A stretch of DNA of 64,000 nucleotides, from NCBI RefSeq assembly GCF_900101495.1, contig NZ_FMUS01000008.1:1-64000 (forward strand), read 5' to 3'. Under the pieces are notes generated by a model. It saw nothing but the letters and a program-made list of their open reading frames with translations, was not told where the DNA came from and did not search any database. Each line of letters starts with the position of its first letter. Position 1 is the first letter of the stretch. Below, piece by piece: positions 8,709-17,625 of the stretch. Made by a program: the position numbers and the translations under genes. The DNA is from Alkaliphilus peptidifermentans DSM 18978 (GTDB taxonomy: Bacteria > Bacillota > Clostridia > Peptostreptococcales > Natronincolaceae).

Positions 8709-10243
8709 TTTTCCTTAACCTTAATTTCATATAAGTCGGTTCTTCTATTTTTAAGTAGGGTTACCGTACCGGACCTTCTTGATCGTCTTAAAATCTCTAG
8801 ATCTAGATCTCCCACAACTACCATCTCTATATTAGGACTACATTCTCCCATTATTCCATCCCTAGGAAAAGCAAAGTCTGAGGGGGTAAATATGGCTGAT
8901 TGAGCATATTGTATATCCATATTTTCTACCTGTGTAAGATTCCCCACCGTTCCGGCAATAACAGTATACACCTGATTCTCAACAGCTCTAGCCTGTGCAC
9001 AGTAGCGCACTCTTAAATACCCTTGTCTTTCATCAGTACAGAATGGGGTAAATATTATATTGGCACCCTTTTCAACCACCAACCTAGAAAGCTCAGGAAA
9101 TTCAATGTCGTAGCATATAAGTATGGCAATTTTGCCACAATCAGTGTCAAACACACTAATCTCATTTCCTGGAGAAATCCCCCACCATTTTTTCTCATTT
9201 GGAGTTATATGGAGCTTATATTGTTTTTCAATTGTGCCATCTCTTCTAAAAAGATATGCTATATTATAAACTTCACCATCCTCCTCTACAAAATGAGAGC
9301 CTCCAATTATATTTACATTATACATTACAGCAAAATCAGTAAAAATTTGAATATAATCCTCTGTATAATCAGTAAGTCTTCTTATGGCAAGGCTAGGACT
9401 ATCCTCTTCTAAAAACGAAAGTAGTTGAGTAGTAAAGATTTCCGGAAATACAACAAAATCTGATTTGTAATTGGAGGCAACATCTACGAAATACTCACAT
9501 TGATTTTTAAATTCCTGAAAGGAATTTATTTTTTTCATCATATACTGAATGACACAGGTTCTCACTGGAAAGGCTGTTTTAAAGTGGCGTTTTGTAGTCG
9601 GCTGATAATCGATATTATTCCATTCCATTAAGGTAGCATATTGAAGAGAAGCCTTATCATCTGGTAGGTATTTTCTATTAATTCTCTTTAGTATAAATCC
9701 ATTCCTTGCTTGAAAAGTAATAATGGGATCATAAATATTATGATTAATAACCTCCTTTACATATTCTTTAGGTGTCATATCCTTTGAATACTTATGATAA
9801 TTGGGTATTCTTCCACCAATTATAATGCTTTTTAGATTTAATTTTTGGGCTAATTCCTTCCTAGCTTCATATAGCCTTCTTCCAATTTTCATATCTCTGT
9901 ATTCTGGATGAACCATTACTTCAATTCCATATAGGTTATAGCCTTCATGGTCATGGTTTGTTATGTATCCTTTATCAGTTATCTCATCCCAAGTATGTTG
10001 GTCATCATACTCATCAAAATTTACAATAAGACTTGAACTTGAGCCTATTATTTTTCCATCATACTCTACACAAAATTGTCCCTCTGGAAAAATATCAACG
10101 TGGCTTTGTAGCTGCTCTATTTCCCAGGGTTTCATATTGGGAAAGCATAGTTTTTGCATATTTATGATATCTTCAAAATCTGCTTTTTCGATATTTCTAA
10201 CTACTATTTTTTTTTCGAATTTTGATAAATCTAGATCAGACAT
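8705..10243 (-). CDS. GNAT acetyltransferase fused to carbon-nitrogen hydrolase (YhcX-like)
   Basis: About 512 residues from ATG 10243. The N-terminal 200 residues are a GNAT domain with an acetyl-CoA loop VHPEYRDMKIGRRL (111-124). The C-terminal part is a nitrilase-superfamily hydrolase with the Glu-Lys-Cys triad visible: FPE (E268), YKLH (K343) and ICYDIEFPE (C377). The same fusion occurs in Bacillus subtilis YhcX. The substrate is unknown; an amide or omega-amide hydrolase coupled to N-acylation is plausible. The frame extends to ATG 10303, but those 20 codons overlap a terminator-like hairpin, and 10243 has AGGGGTG five bases upstream, so 10243 is chosen. Confidence 0.87.
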   Translation of the reverse strand: MSDLDLSKFEKKIVVRNIEKADFEDIINMQKLCFPNMKPWEIEQLQSHVDIFPEGQFCVEYDGKIIGSSSSLIVNFDEYDDQHTWDEITDKGYITNHDHEGYNLYGIEVMVHPEYRDMKIGRRLYEARKELAQKLNLKSIIIGGRIPNYHKYSKDMTPKEYVKEVINHNIYDPIITFQARNGFILKRINRKYLPDDKASLQYATLMEWNNIDYQPTTKRHFKTAFPVRTCVIQYMMKKINSFQEFKNQCEYFVDVASNYKSDFVVFPEIFTTQLLSFLEEDSPSLAIRRLTDYTEDYIQIFTDFAVMYNVNIIGGSHFVEEDGEVYNIAYLFRRDGTIEKQYKLHITPNEKKWWGISPGNEISVFDTDCGKIAILICYDIEFPELSRLVVEKGANIIFTPFCTDERQGYLRVRYCAQARAVENQVYTVIAGTVGNLTQVENMDIQYAQSAIFTPSDFAFPRDGIMGECSPNIEMVVVGDLDLEILRRSRRSGTVTLLKNRRTDLYEIKVKEK

Positions 10244-10264
10244 TTCTTCACCCCTGTCCTTATA

Positions 10265-10300
10265 TTTAAAAACCTCCTCCAACAAAGGATGAGGTTTCTT
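10265..10300 (-). terminator. Terminator-like hairpin between thiE and the GNAT-nitrilase gene
   Basis: Read on the minus strand, AAACCTC-A-TCC pairs with GGA-G-GAGGTTT (one mismatch) and is followed by five T. It lies after thiE and only about 22 bases before the next start codon, so it is either the thi operon terminator or a leader attenuator of the downstream gene. Confidence 0.55.
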
Positions 10301-10377
10301 CACATGTATATATTTTTAAATACCCAAATTGTACCTGTTTAATAGATTTATTTTAGTATTCCCAACAAAAATATAAC

Positions 10378-11007
10378 TTAAGCAAATCTTTTTCGTAGGC
10401 TTCTGGCAGACTCCATAATATTATTTTGACTTAAGATTGCCGATACAACAGCTACGCCATCTATTCCCGTAGACTTTACAGCATCAATATTTTCTTCGTT
10501 AATTCCACCTATTCCAACAACAGGTACTGCAATGGATTCTTTTATCCGCTTAATCTCCTCCAATGTTACCCTTCTAGTGTTTTCTTTTGTATCAGTTGGG
10601 AAAAGAGCACCAACTCCTATATAATCTGCCCCTTCCTTCTCTGCTATTTTTGCTTCCTCTATGGTTGCAGCCGAGACTCCAATAATTTTATTATCTCCCA
10701 ATATGCTTCTAGCCACCCTTGGTGGTAAATCCTTCTGCCCTAAATGGATCCCATCGGCATCAACAGCCAAAGCTATGTCCATCCTATCATTTATAATTAA
10801 AGGAAGTTCATATTTCAATACAAGTTTTTTAACTTCTAAAGCTATTTCATAGAACTCTAGTGAAGAAGTATTTTTTTCCCTTAGCTGTATTAGAGTGACA
10901 CCACCTAGTATTGCCTCCTCTATACTATCAATTAATAATCTTCCATTTAGTGCTATTCTATCAGTTACAAGATATAGTCCATAGTTAACCGTTTTTTTAT
11001 CCTTCAT
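10378..11007 (-). CDS. thiE: Thiamine phosphate synthase
   Basis: About 209 residues, TIM-barrel ThiE. Visible marks: LYLVTDR at the N-terminus, IQLREKN, LIINDRMDIA, GIHLGQKDLP, the GVGALFPTDTK loop and the C-terminal phosphate site GIGGI. It joins HMP diphosphate with thiazole phosphate to form thiamine phosphate. The frame opens at 11025, but the start at ATG 11007 has AAGGAG nine bases upstream; it overlaps the end of thiM by 11 bases, implying translational coupling. Last gene of the TPP-controlled salvage operon. Confidence 0.95.
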   Translation of the reverse strand: MKDKKTVNYGLYLVTDRIALNGRLLIDSIEEAILGGVTLIQLREKNTSSLEFYEIALEVKKLVLKYELPLIINDRMDIALAVDADGIHLGQKDLPPRVARSILGDNKIIGVSAATIEEAKIAEKEGADYIGVGALFPTDTKENTRRVTLEEIKRIKESIAVPVVGIGGINEENIDAVKSTGIDGVAVVSAILSQNNIMESARSLRKRFA

Positions 11008-11809
11008 ATATTTTTTCTCCTTCATTTATTTGTTGGACAGAAAAATTGCCTATAGCATCCATTAACTTAACTCTGTAGCTACCAACACCCTCATCCACAT
11101 TTTCTTCATAGGCCCTTTCTCCTGCTGCTCCCATAACCACAATTCCCAGCATAGCACCATATATAGGAATTTCCTTTGTTCCACAGCAAAGACCAATCAA
11201 TGATGTAGTCATACAGCCAGTACCCGTAACTCTTGCCAGCATTTCATGTCCATGCTGGATGTAATAAACCTTTGTGCCATCAGAAACAATATCAGTAGCT
11301 CCAGTAATAGCTACTACACAACCTAACCTCTTTGAAAGTGATTGAGCAACTTCTCTTCCACCTGCCATAGTGTCATCTGTAGAATCAACACCTCGAGTTA
11401 TAGCTTTAGTACCATTAATATTCATTATTTCAGACATATTCCCCCGTAAAACTGTTAGTTTAACCTCATCTATTATCCGTTTAACGGTTTCTGTTCTGAG
11501 GGTAGTGGCTCCCACCCCAACAGGATCTAAAATTACAGGAATATCTAGTGTGTTTGCCTTTTTCCCCGCTAAAATAAAGGATTCTATTGTTCTATTATTT
11601 AGTGTTCCGGTGTTTAATACAAGTGAAGATGCAATAGATACCATTTCCTCCACTTCTCTAGGATCGTCTGCCATAACAGGTGCCCCACCTATGGCCAAAA
11701 CAGCATTTGCACAGTCATTTACCGTAACATAATTTGTAATGTGATGTACCAGGGGCTTATCAGATTTAATTTTTTCTAATATATGTGCAAAATTATGGAT
11801 TAAGTTCAT
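10997..11809 (-). CDS. thiM: Hydroxyethylthiazole kinase
   Basis: 270 residues, ribokinase-like fold, full length for ThiM. Visible: PLVHHITNYVTVNDCAN at 19-35, GGAPVMADDP, a LDPVGVGA motif, a RGNMSEI loop, and the anion-hole/catalytic VTGTGCMTT near residue 200 including the Cys typical of ThiM. It phosphorylates 4-methyl-5-hydroxyethylthiazole for salvage. A GAGGAGGTAATG-type site precedes the start, 23 bases after thiD. Confidence 0.96.
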   Translation of the reverse strand: MNLIHNFAHILEKIKSDKPLVHHITNYVTVNDCANAVLAIGGAPVMADDPREVEEMVSIASSLVLNTGTLNNRTIESFILAGKKANTLDIPVILDPVGVGATTLRTETVKRIIDEVKLTVLRGNMSEIMNINGTKAITRGVDSTDDTMAGGREVAQSLSKRLGCVVAITGATDIVSDGTKVYYIQHGHEMLARVTGTGCMTTSLIGLCCGTKEIPIYGAMLGIVVMGAAGERAYEENVDEGVGSYRVKLMDAIGNFSVQQINEGEKIYEG

Positions 11810-11832
11810 TTCATTACCTCCTCGCTTTACTA

Positions 11833-12636
11833 TTAATCTATTAACCCGACTTTACTATATAGCTCATGAAAATGATGAGTTGGCCCTACCCCTTTACCAA
11901 TAGAAAATGAATTTTGAATTGCTATGGTTATATACTCCTTAGCCTTTTCTATTGCTAAATTTATTGATAACCCTCTAGCAAGATTTGAAGCTATTGCAGA
12001 GGATAGTGTGCATCCGGTACCATGGGTGTTTTTTGTCTGTATTCTAGGAGAAGGATAATAATAAAAGTCGTCACCATCATATAGTAAATCTGTTGCTTCA
12101 TCCTCCAAATGTCCCCCCTTAATCAGTATATATTGGGGACCCATTTTATGTATTAATAGAGCTGCCTTTTTCATATTCTCTATATTTTTAATCTCAACAC
12201 CAGTTATAACCTCAGCCTCCATCAAGTTAGGTGTTACCACTGTAGCCAAGGGTAATAGATTATTTATTAATGCAGTTTTTGCTTCTGGTTGTAATAGATG
12301 ATATCCACTTTTAGAAATCATTACGGGATCAACCACAATATTCTTTACGTAATATCTTTGTAGTGTCTCAGAAATAGTAGTTATAGTTTCGATTTTAGAA
12401 ACCATCCCAATTTTAACTGCATCAACCTTAATATCATCGTATATAGCTTCAATTTGCTTTTTTATTAATTCTGCCGATATGTCTTCAACCGCAAAAACTC
12501 CTTGGGTATTTTGTGCTGTTACAGCAGTTATAACACTCATTCCATAAACACCATGGGCGGAAAAGGTTTTTAAATCGGCTTGAATTCCAGCTCCTCCACA
12601 GCTATCTGAGCCAGCAATAGTTAATACATTTTTCAT
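11833..12636 (-). CDS. thiD: Hydroxymethylpyrimidine / phosphomethylpyrimidine kinase
   Basis: 267 residues. N-terminal TIAGSDSCGGAGIQADLKTF, VTAQNTQGV, the DPVMISKSG motif, ILIKGGH and the catalytic THGTGCTLSSAIAS near 210-223 identify ThiD. It phosphorylates HMP and HMP phosphate to give the ThiE substrate. Third position from the riboswitch end is thiM; thiD follows thiW by 11 bases, so co-transcription is clear. Confidence 0.96.
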   Translation of the reverse strand: MKNVLTIAGSDSCGGAGIQADLKTFSAHGVYGMSVITAVTAQNTQGVFAVEDISAELIKKQIEAIYDDIKVDAVKIGMVSKIETITTISETLQRYYVKNIVVDPVMISKSGYHLLQPEAKTALINNLLPLATVVTPNLMEAEVITGVEIKNIENMKKAALLIHKMGPQYILIKGGHLEDEATDLLYDGDDFYYYPSPRIQTKNTHGTGCTLSSAIASNLARGLSINLAIEKAKEYITIAIQNSFSIGKGVGPTHHFHELYSKVGLID

Positions 12637-12647
12637 ATTCTTCCTCC

Positions 12648-13145
12648 CTAAATCTTATTATTAAAGAGACTTAATCTACTAATGAATTTAAAAATAACAT
12701 AGCCTATAGCTACTCCTGCTATAGAGCTCATGACGAAGGGGCCTACAAAGAAAAATAATGCTGCTTCTCTTCCCAATAGATATTTTGCCACTGGATATGA
12801 AACTAATCCTCCAATAAGGCCCGTCCCCACTACTTCACCTGCTGCAGCCAGGGATATTTTTTTAGTTCTTTTATATAGTATTCCTGCCAATAATGCCCCT
12901 ATCATACTTCCTGGAAAAGCCAGCAATGATCCAGTCCCTAGCAAATTCCTTAATAATGAAATAGTAAAGGCTACTGCAACAGCATATCCCGGACCAAATA
13001 GGGTAGCTGCCAATAAATTAATACCATGCTGTACAGGGAAAACCCTGGAAACCCCCACAGGTATATAAATCACATGTGCACTTGCAACACCTAAAGCCGT
13101 CAATAGGGCAGCACTAGTTAATCTTTTTATATTGATAATAATCAC
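12648..13145 (-). CDS. thiW: ECF transporter S component ThiW (thiazole uptake)
   Basis: About 165 residues with five or six hydrophobic segments and the ThiW pattern (RLTSAALLTALG, PVQHGINLLAATLFGP, FPGSMIGA). It is the membrane substrate-binding subunit for hydroxyethylthiazole and would use shared ECF energising subunits encoded elsewhere. First gene after the TPP riboswitch. The start is odd: the only canonical start, GTG 13145, overlaps the AGGAG itself, while AUU/AUC codons lie at normal spacing 5-8 bases downstream and fit the family N-terminus better. I give the GTG coordinate but the true start may be a rare AUU/AUC. Confidence 0.9.
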   Translation of the reverse strand: MIIINIKRLTSAALLTALGVASAHVIYIPVGVSRVFPVQHGINLLAATLFGPGYAVAVAFTISLLRNLLGTGSLLAFPGSMIGALLAGILYKRTKKISLAAAGEVVGTGLIGGLVSYPVAKYLLGREAALFFFVGPFVMSSIAGVAIGYVIFKFISRLSLFNNKI

Positions 13146-13185
13146 TCCTTCTAAAATACTTGTATATTTTTGTAGTTAAACATAA

Positions 13186-13221
13186 GCAAAAAAACACACA
13201 TCCAAAGTAGGATATGTGTTT
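13186..13221 (-). terminator. Riboswitch-controlled intrinsic terminator of the thi operon
   Basis: On the minus strand a 12-bp stem (13210-13221 with 13192-13203, one G-T pair) is followed by seven T, between the TPP aptamer and thiW. This is the expected expression platform: TPP binding favours termination. Confidence 0.88.
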
Positions 13222-13246
13222 ATGTCAAATCTTAAAATCATACATG

Positions 13247-13346
13247 TACACTTCCCTACGCTGGTATTATCCAGATCAGGTTAATAGGGATCAAAGACTT
13301 CTATGGGTCTTTATCTCAGTTGGCCTTTCCAACCCTCCCAGTGTTC
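13247..13346 (-). promoter_or_regulatory. TPP riboswitch (THI element)
   Basis: Minus-strand sequence contains the conserved aptamer parts: CTGAGA about 13312-13319, AACCTGATCTGGATAATACC about 13265-13284 and AGCGTAGGGAAGT at the 3' side, with pairing CTGGGAGGG/CCCTAC-type P1-P3 elements. It lies 5' of thiW-thiD-thiM-thiE, all thiamin salvage genes, and is followed by a terminator. Confidence 0.95.
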
Positions 13347-13398
13347 TTTTAACTATTTAGTTTTAATCTATTGTATCAATATATTAACACAAATATGC

Positions 13399-16200
13399 TT
13401 AATAATCAATTTCTTTTGTTTTGTACCTCTTATAGAGAAGCATGGTCACAAGCATTAAAAATGCTATGATTATAATGGAAGGTTCATCCATTTCAGTTAC
13501 ATCGCCTATATCAATTGGCTTATCTGTAGCCAGTAATTGCTTTTGTTTTTCAAGCATTGCCTTTTCCTGAGCCTCAGTCTCAAGTACAATGAAGGAGGTC
13601 AACGGACTCATAACCTCACTTATTAAACTGCTCTTTACAATGGCTAATGTGTTCTCTGCATTCATTTCTGGTTTTAGAATTGACTGCATATACATGGCTT
13701 TTAACAGCACTCCATTTTCCCAGTCAGAGTTATTGGCAATATCTCCTGAAATTATTTCATCATGCTTTAGAATAATAATACTATCCTGAGAATCATCAGC
13801 TATGTAAAAGCTACCTTTATTATTTCCCCAAGTCAGGACTGGTGCCTCATGAATTCTATTTATCCCTTCTGCATAATCCATATCTGTGCTTAATAGTGAG
13901 TACCTATTAAGATTAACATTGCCATCTAATTGATAGTAATAGGCTCCCTCAGGTGCTGTAAACATAAAGTTTTCAAAATCCTTTGGTAAAATTGCCCTTG
14001 TCATTTGATCTGTAACTACTATAATAATAGGGTAGCTGTCACTATTGTTTATATAGTTTTCATAGAATATCCTCTTTACTGAATAATCTAAATGTAGCCC
14101 ACCATTAACCCTTAAGCTTTTTAGATTATCCTCCCATCCTGCTCCATATGGAGTTTTTATCTCTTTATAATTAACTCCTATTATTTCTTTAACTGAATCT
14201 GATATATCAGCTTCAGTTATATAATTATTTACCCTACTAAAATATTCTTCCATCATGTTTTCATTTCCTCTTGAATAATCTATGAGGAAATAGTATTCAG
14301 GTATTCTTGTTATTTGTGTCATCTTTGCCTTGGCTTCTTTAGTAATATAAGCAAAGCTTTGATGTAAATCCATATCAAAAGGCATATCTTCTCTACTATA
14401 GTTAATATCATCTAATTCAACCAAATAACCATTTATATCTAGTTGAATGGGGTGCCTGTGGGTAATTTCTATACCAGTCTTCCTTCTTTCATTCCCTTCA
14501 AAGGGAAATACTTTAAATTCTATTAGGTTATCTCCTACATATGTTAATAGACCTGGGTCTTGTCTTACTGCTCTTACCTGCTGATACACCCAATTGGCAG
14601 CTCTTTTGTCGGCAATTAGTCCATACTTTTTTTCATCAAAGACATATAGGTAATAATCACTTATATAACTTCCTTCTGGAAGCTGAAATAAAGTAATATA
14701 TTCACTTTGATCATTAGATAAATTTTGAAGCTCTAGGTGAACCCAGCTTTTATATGCCCCCTCCTCTACATCATAAAAGGTTTCTCCCTCTGCCTTTTGT
14801 AAAAGCACATTACCCGGCCATGCTCTAAAACCATTCTCCTGTAAAGTATTCTCTTCATATTCACCATAAAATATAGCTTCTAGCCTGTTTAATTTTTCAT
14901 TGGATATTGATAAATTATCAAGTACATAGCTGTTATATATAGCCGATAAATAGGGGATACTTCTTCTCTGGCTAAATAGGCTAAAATCATTTTCATTCTG
15001 ATACTTAATGTTATCTATTGCTCTTCTTATTCCATTTAAATTTAAATTTATCTCCGTAGTCTCATCATAGCTTCTCTGATAAACATAGCTTAGAGCATTA
15101 TCGAGATGCTGTTTATCCTGGCTTATGGCTAAACCAAAAATACTAGGTATAACCATCATACCTACTAAAAAAAGTGTAATTAACATTCCATCCTTATACT
15201 TATTCCTTAAGTAATTATAATCATTCCACAGGGACCGCACATGCAGGAACATAAGCAATATTGGAACCAGCATCAGTACCCCTAAGCCAAAAAAGATTAT
15301 CCCTATAATGGATACTGGTAAATAAGGTAAAAAAACTATAAAGAAATAACAGCTATAAACAATGGTGATGCTTTTCGCTATAAATATACCAATGCCAGCT
15401 TTACTATACTTCTCTGCAGGTAATCCTGTTAATACTCCTGTAACTACAGCTAAAACATAAAAGCTATAATGGGAGAAATCTCCAAACATATTATAGGTTC
15501 CTTGATTAAGCATTAGACCCAATACTCCACCAACAATAACAACAATAGATAGGTAGCTTTGCCAAGCTTGAAATTTATTTAGTAATATAAAATATAGTAT
15601 TCGTATTAGCATAAAGAAAAAAATAACAATAGATACAGTAAAAATAATGTAAAATAAAGTTTCTATCCCCTGAAAAAATGAAGTAGTCCACATAATTCTA
15701 ATAATTATATTAAAGAATATGTACCACCCAACAGGAATTCCAATTAATAATGCTATTTCTTTAGATAGATTATTCACTTTGTATTTTTCAGAAGTCCAAT
15801 GTACTAGAATCAGCATCCCATAGCCTATACAGGGTGTAATTAATGTAAGAATAGTTAAGTATGGTGAAACACCAAAAAGCATCCAATTAGGTACTGAAGA
15901 AGGTACTAAGTCTAAATCATTAAAGAAATAACCAAATAAAAATACAAGATATGTTGCAAGCATTATAACAGCACTATAGTGATGTATGTCTTTTTTCCTA
16001 TACCAGTTAATTAAACCATACATAGTGAAGGAGGCACCAGCTATTATCAAATACGCCGCCATAAGGATCCAAGTATTCATGGCTTGGGTGGTTAATTCTG
16101 TGCTAATAATGTTAAAAATTCTTGAAAAGGTTAATAGTAAAACTATATGAGGTATAGTAATAACAAAAAAAATCAGATAAGGCCTATATAATTTCTTCAT
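13399..16200 (-). CDS. MSEP-CTERM/VIT-domain membrane protein, probable sole substrate of exosortase K
   Basis: 933 residues. The N-terminal 370 residues hold roughly ten membrane spans. After a linker, residues about 485-585 form a VIT-like domain (WVHLELQN, LPEGSYISDYYLYV, then KVFPFEG), followed by a long extracytoplasmic region with SPLTSFIVLETEAQ near 855-870. The C-terminus is a sorting-signal-like tripartite tail: Met-Asp-Glu-Pro (904-907), a hydrophobic helix, and a basic end (KRYK). In the described family the motif is Met-Ser-Glu-Pro; here the second position is Asp. The start overlaps the last 17 bases of xrtK and has GGGGGAG six bases upstream, so the pair is translationally coupled. 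Function beyond sorting is unknown. Confidence 0.88.
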   Translation of the reverse strand: MKKLYRPYLIFFVITIPHIVLLLTFSRIFNIISTELTTQAMNTWILMAAYLIIAGASFTMYGLINWYRKKDIHHYSAVIMLATYLVFLFGYFFNDLDLVPSSVPNWMLFGVSPYLTILTLITPCIGYGMLILVHWTSEKYKVNNLSKEIALLIGIPVGWYIFFNIIIRIMWTTSFFQGIETLFYIIFTVSIVIFFFMLIRILYFILLNKFQAWQSYLSIVVIVGGVLGLMLNQGTYNMFGDFSHYSFYVLAVVTGVLTGLPAEKYSKAGIGIFIAKSITIVYSCYFFIVFLPYLPVSIIGIIFFGLGVLMLVPILLMFLHVRSLWNDYNYLRNKYKDGMLITLFLVGMMVIPSIFGLAISQDKQHLDNALSYVYQRSYDETTEINLNLNGIRRAIDNIKYQNENDFSLFSQRRSIPYLSAIYNSYVLDNLSISNEKLNRLEAIFYGEYEENTLQENGFRAWPGNVLLQKAEGETFYDVEEGAYKSWVHLELQNLSNDQSEYITLFQLPEGSYISDYYLYVFDEKKYGLIADKRAANWVYQQVRAVRQDPGLLTYVGDNLIEFKVFPFEGNERRKTGIEITHRHPIQLDINGYLVELDDINYSREDMPFDMDLHQSFAYITKEAKAKMTQITRIPEYYFLIDYSRGNENMMEEYFSRVNNYITEADISDSVKEIIGVNYKEIKTPYGAGWEDNLKSLRVNGGLHLDYSVKRIFYENYINNSDSYPIIIVVTDQMTRAILPKDFENFMFTAPEGAYYYQLDGNVNLNRYSLLSTDMDYAEGINRIHEAPVLTWGNNKGSFYIADDSQDSIIILKHDEIISGDIANNSDWENGVLLKAMYMQSILKPEMNAENTLAIVKSSLISEVMSPLTSFIVLETEAQEKAMLEKQKQLLATDKPIDIGDVTEMDEPSIIIIAFLMLVTMLLYKRYKTKEIDY

Positions 16201-16705
16201 ATGTCTCCCCCAATTTCTTAATTAACTTTGTATAAATTATATGTGTAAGCAATAAAAAACCCAGATAAAAAAATACCCCTAAGGTTTGATGAACTATTGC
16301 TTCATATCTTGCCGGAAAAACTCCTAAATTCATAACAAAAACTGTAACTATTATCCTTGATCCATTTACGAATATAGTTAATAAATAAGAAAAAACTAAA
16401 AAATCAATTAGAGCGAGCCATTTAAGCTTAACTCCTTTAAGTTTAGATATAAATGAGAATACAAGCATCAAGAATGTCATTGAAAAGAAATTTACCCCGG
16501 AGCATGCTTTACTAATATTTATATGTAAATCGGGGCTAATAAAGCCAATCCCTTCATAATAAGTGAAGGTGGTGCTTAAAAACAATTCAAGGAATGCCAC
16601 CACTGGTCTTAAGATAAAAAAAAGCCCTTCTACATTTCCAAACATTTGTAAAGCTTGGATTGCCAAAACAATTATTACTGTAACTATATAGAATAGAATA
16701 TTCAT
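16184..16705 (-). CDS. xrtK: Exosortase K (XrtK)
   Basis: 173 residues, about five membrane helices. The exosortase triad is visible: KACSGVNFF (Cys68), VNGSR (Arg117) and VHQTLGVFFY (His139), each at the outer face of a helix. Exosortases are transpeptidase-like enzymes that process PEP-CTERM-type tails; the K type is known as a short form devoted to one neighbouring MSEP-CTERM protein. GTG 16720 is in frame, but ATG 16705 has GGGAG eight bases upstream. The gene overlaps the start of the MSEP protein gene. No exopolysaccharide genes are nearby, unlike classical exosortase loci. Confidence 0.88.
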   Translation of the reverse strand: MNILFYIVTVIIVLAIQALQMFGNVEGLFFILRPVVAFLELFLSTTFTYYEGIGFISPDLHINISKACSGVNFFSMTFLMLVFSFISKLKGVKLKWLALIDFLVFSYLLTIFVNGSRIIVTVFVMNLGVFPARYEAIVHQTLGVFFYLGFLLLTHIIYTKLIKKLGETYEEII

Positions 16706-16887
16706 AACCACAACTCCCACTACACTATTTACGCTTATATGTTACTATGGATTAGCAATTCAATACCTTATATTTTTTTATAATAATACCTTGCTATATA
16801 TATATTTTATCAAATGTATAAGCTAAAGTATACTTATAAACTCTTTGTCTATAATTTGTTGAATATAGAGTTGAATAGTATAAAATG

Positions 16888-16928
16888 TAAAATGCTGAAG
16901 CTAATAAATATGAGCTTCAGCATTTTTT
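16888..16928. terminator. Terminator after the DUF3298 gene
   Basis: 12-bp stem AATGCTGAAGCT / AGCTTCAGCATT (16891-16902, 16913-16924) with T-runs on both strands. It separates the DUF3298 gene from xrtK, so these are different transcripts. Confidence 0.85.
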
Positions 16929-16943
16929 ATTAGCTATAAAATT

Positions 16944-17570
16944 TTATAAATAATATAACATCCTATCTAAAATACTATCTTTTATTATAATATCACTAAT
17001 ATTATAAATTGGTATTGAAAAATAAGGCAAACCCACATAGTATGGTGATATTTCATAAAGCTGAAAGTATATTATAAGAGTCTTATCGGCAATGTAGTAA
17101 TCCTGATCCATCCTTACACCTTTAAACTCACCCAGTAGTGGTATTTCTCTTTCTTTTATTTGTTTGTATACCATCTCTGAAAGCTTCTCTATGTAATGGC
17201 TATTGGGCTTAAATAGCTGATATAGCTTATAATAATCCCCTGTTTTCACATCAAAGCTAACTGATCTTACTACAGTAAAAGGATGTGCCCCTCCGAAATC
17301 GCCCAAAGCACTTAAGGTTATACTTAAGACGTTCCTTTCATTGGTTTTTATTTCATAAAACCCTGTTACATAGGTGGTACTATAGGGATTAATAACCTCA
17401 GATACCACCTGCAGCATTAAACTAGTTATTTTATAATTTATCTTTTGCTGTATAATTAAATCACTTAAACCGTACACCATTGGATAATAAAAGCTAATAT
17501 TCGGAGTGACATAGTGTAATGTATGTACACTTACTGGCTTTTTAAATTCTGCTGACATATTCTTACCCAT
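16944..17570 (-). CDS. DUF3298/DUF4163 (RsiV/PdaC N-domain-like) protein without signal peptide
   Basis: 208 residues matching the DUF4163 + DUF3298 arrangement: an N-terminal strand-rich part with YPMVYGL and a C-terminal part with GGAHPFTV, SFDVKTGDYYKLYQLF and FQLYEISPYYVGLPYFSIP. These domains form the outer sensor of RsiV anti-sigma factors and occur in peptidoglycan deacetylases. Here there is no signal peptide or membrane span, so it appears cytoplasmic. Start is uncertain between 17570 and the ATG four codons later, because an AGAAGGG site touches the first. It lies 55 bases after trpB in the same direction. Confidence 0.75.
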   Translation of the reverse strand: MGKNMSAEFKKPVSVHTLHYVTPNISFYYPMVYGLSDLIIQQKINYKITSLMLQVVSEVINPYSTTYVTGFYEIKTNERNVLSITLSALGDFGGAHPFTVVRSVSFDVKTGDYYKLYQLFKPNSHYIEKLSEMVYKQIKEREIPLLGEFKGVRMDQDYYIADKTLIIYFQLYEISPYYVGLPYFSIPIYNISDIIIKDSILDRMLYYL

Positions 17571-17625
17571 CCCTTCTTACCTTTTTTCTATAGTCTATTC
17601 GGTAAAAACGAGATGGTGCTATATC

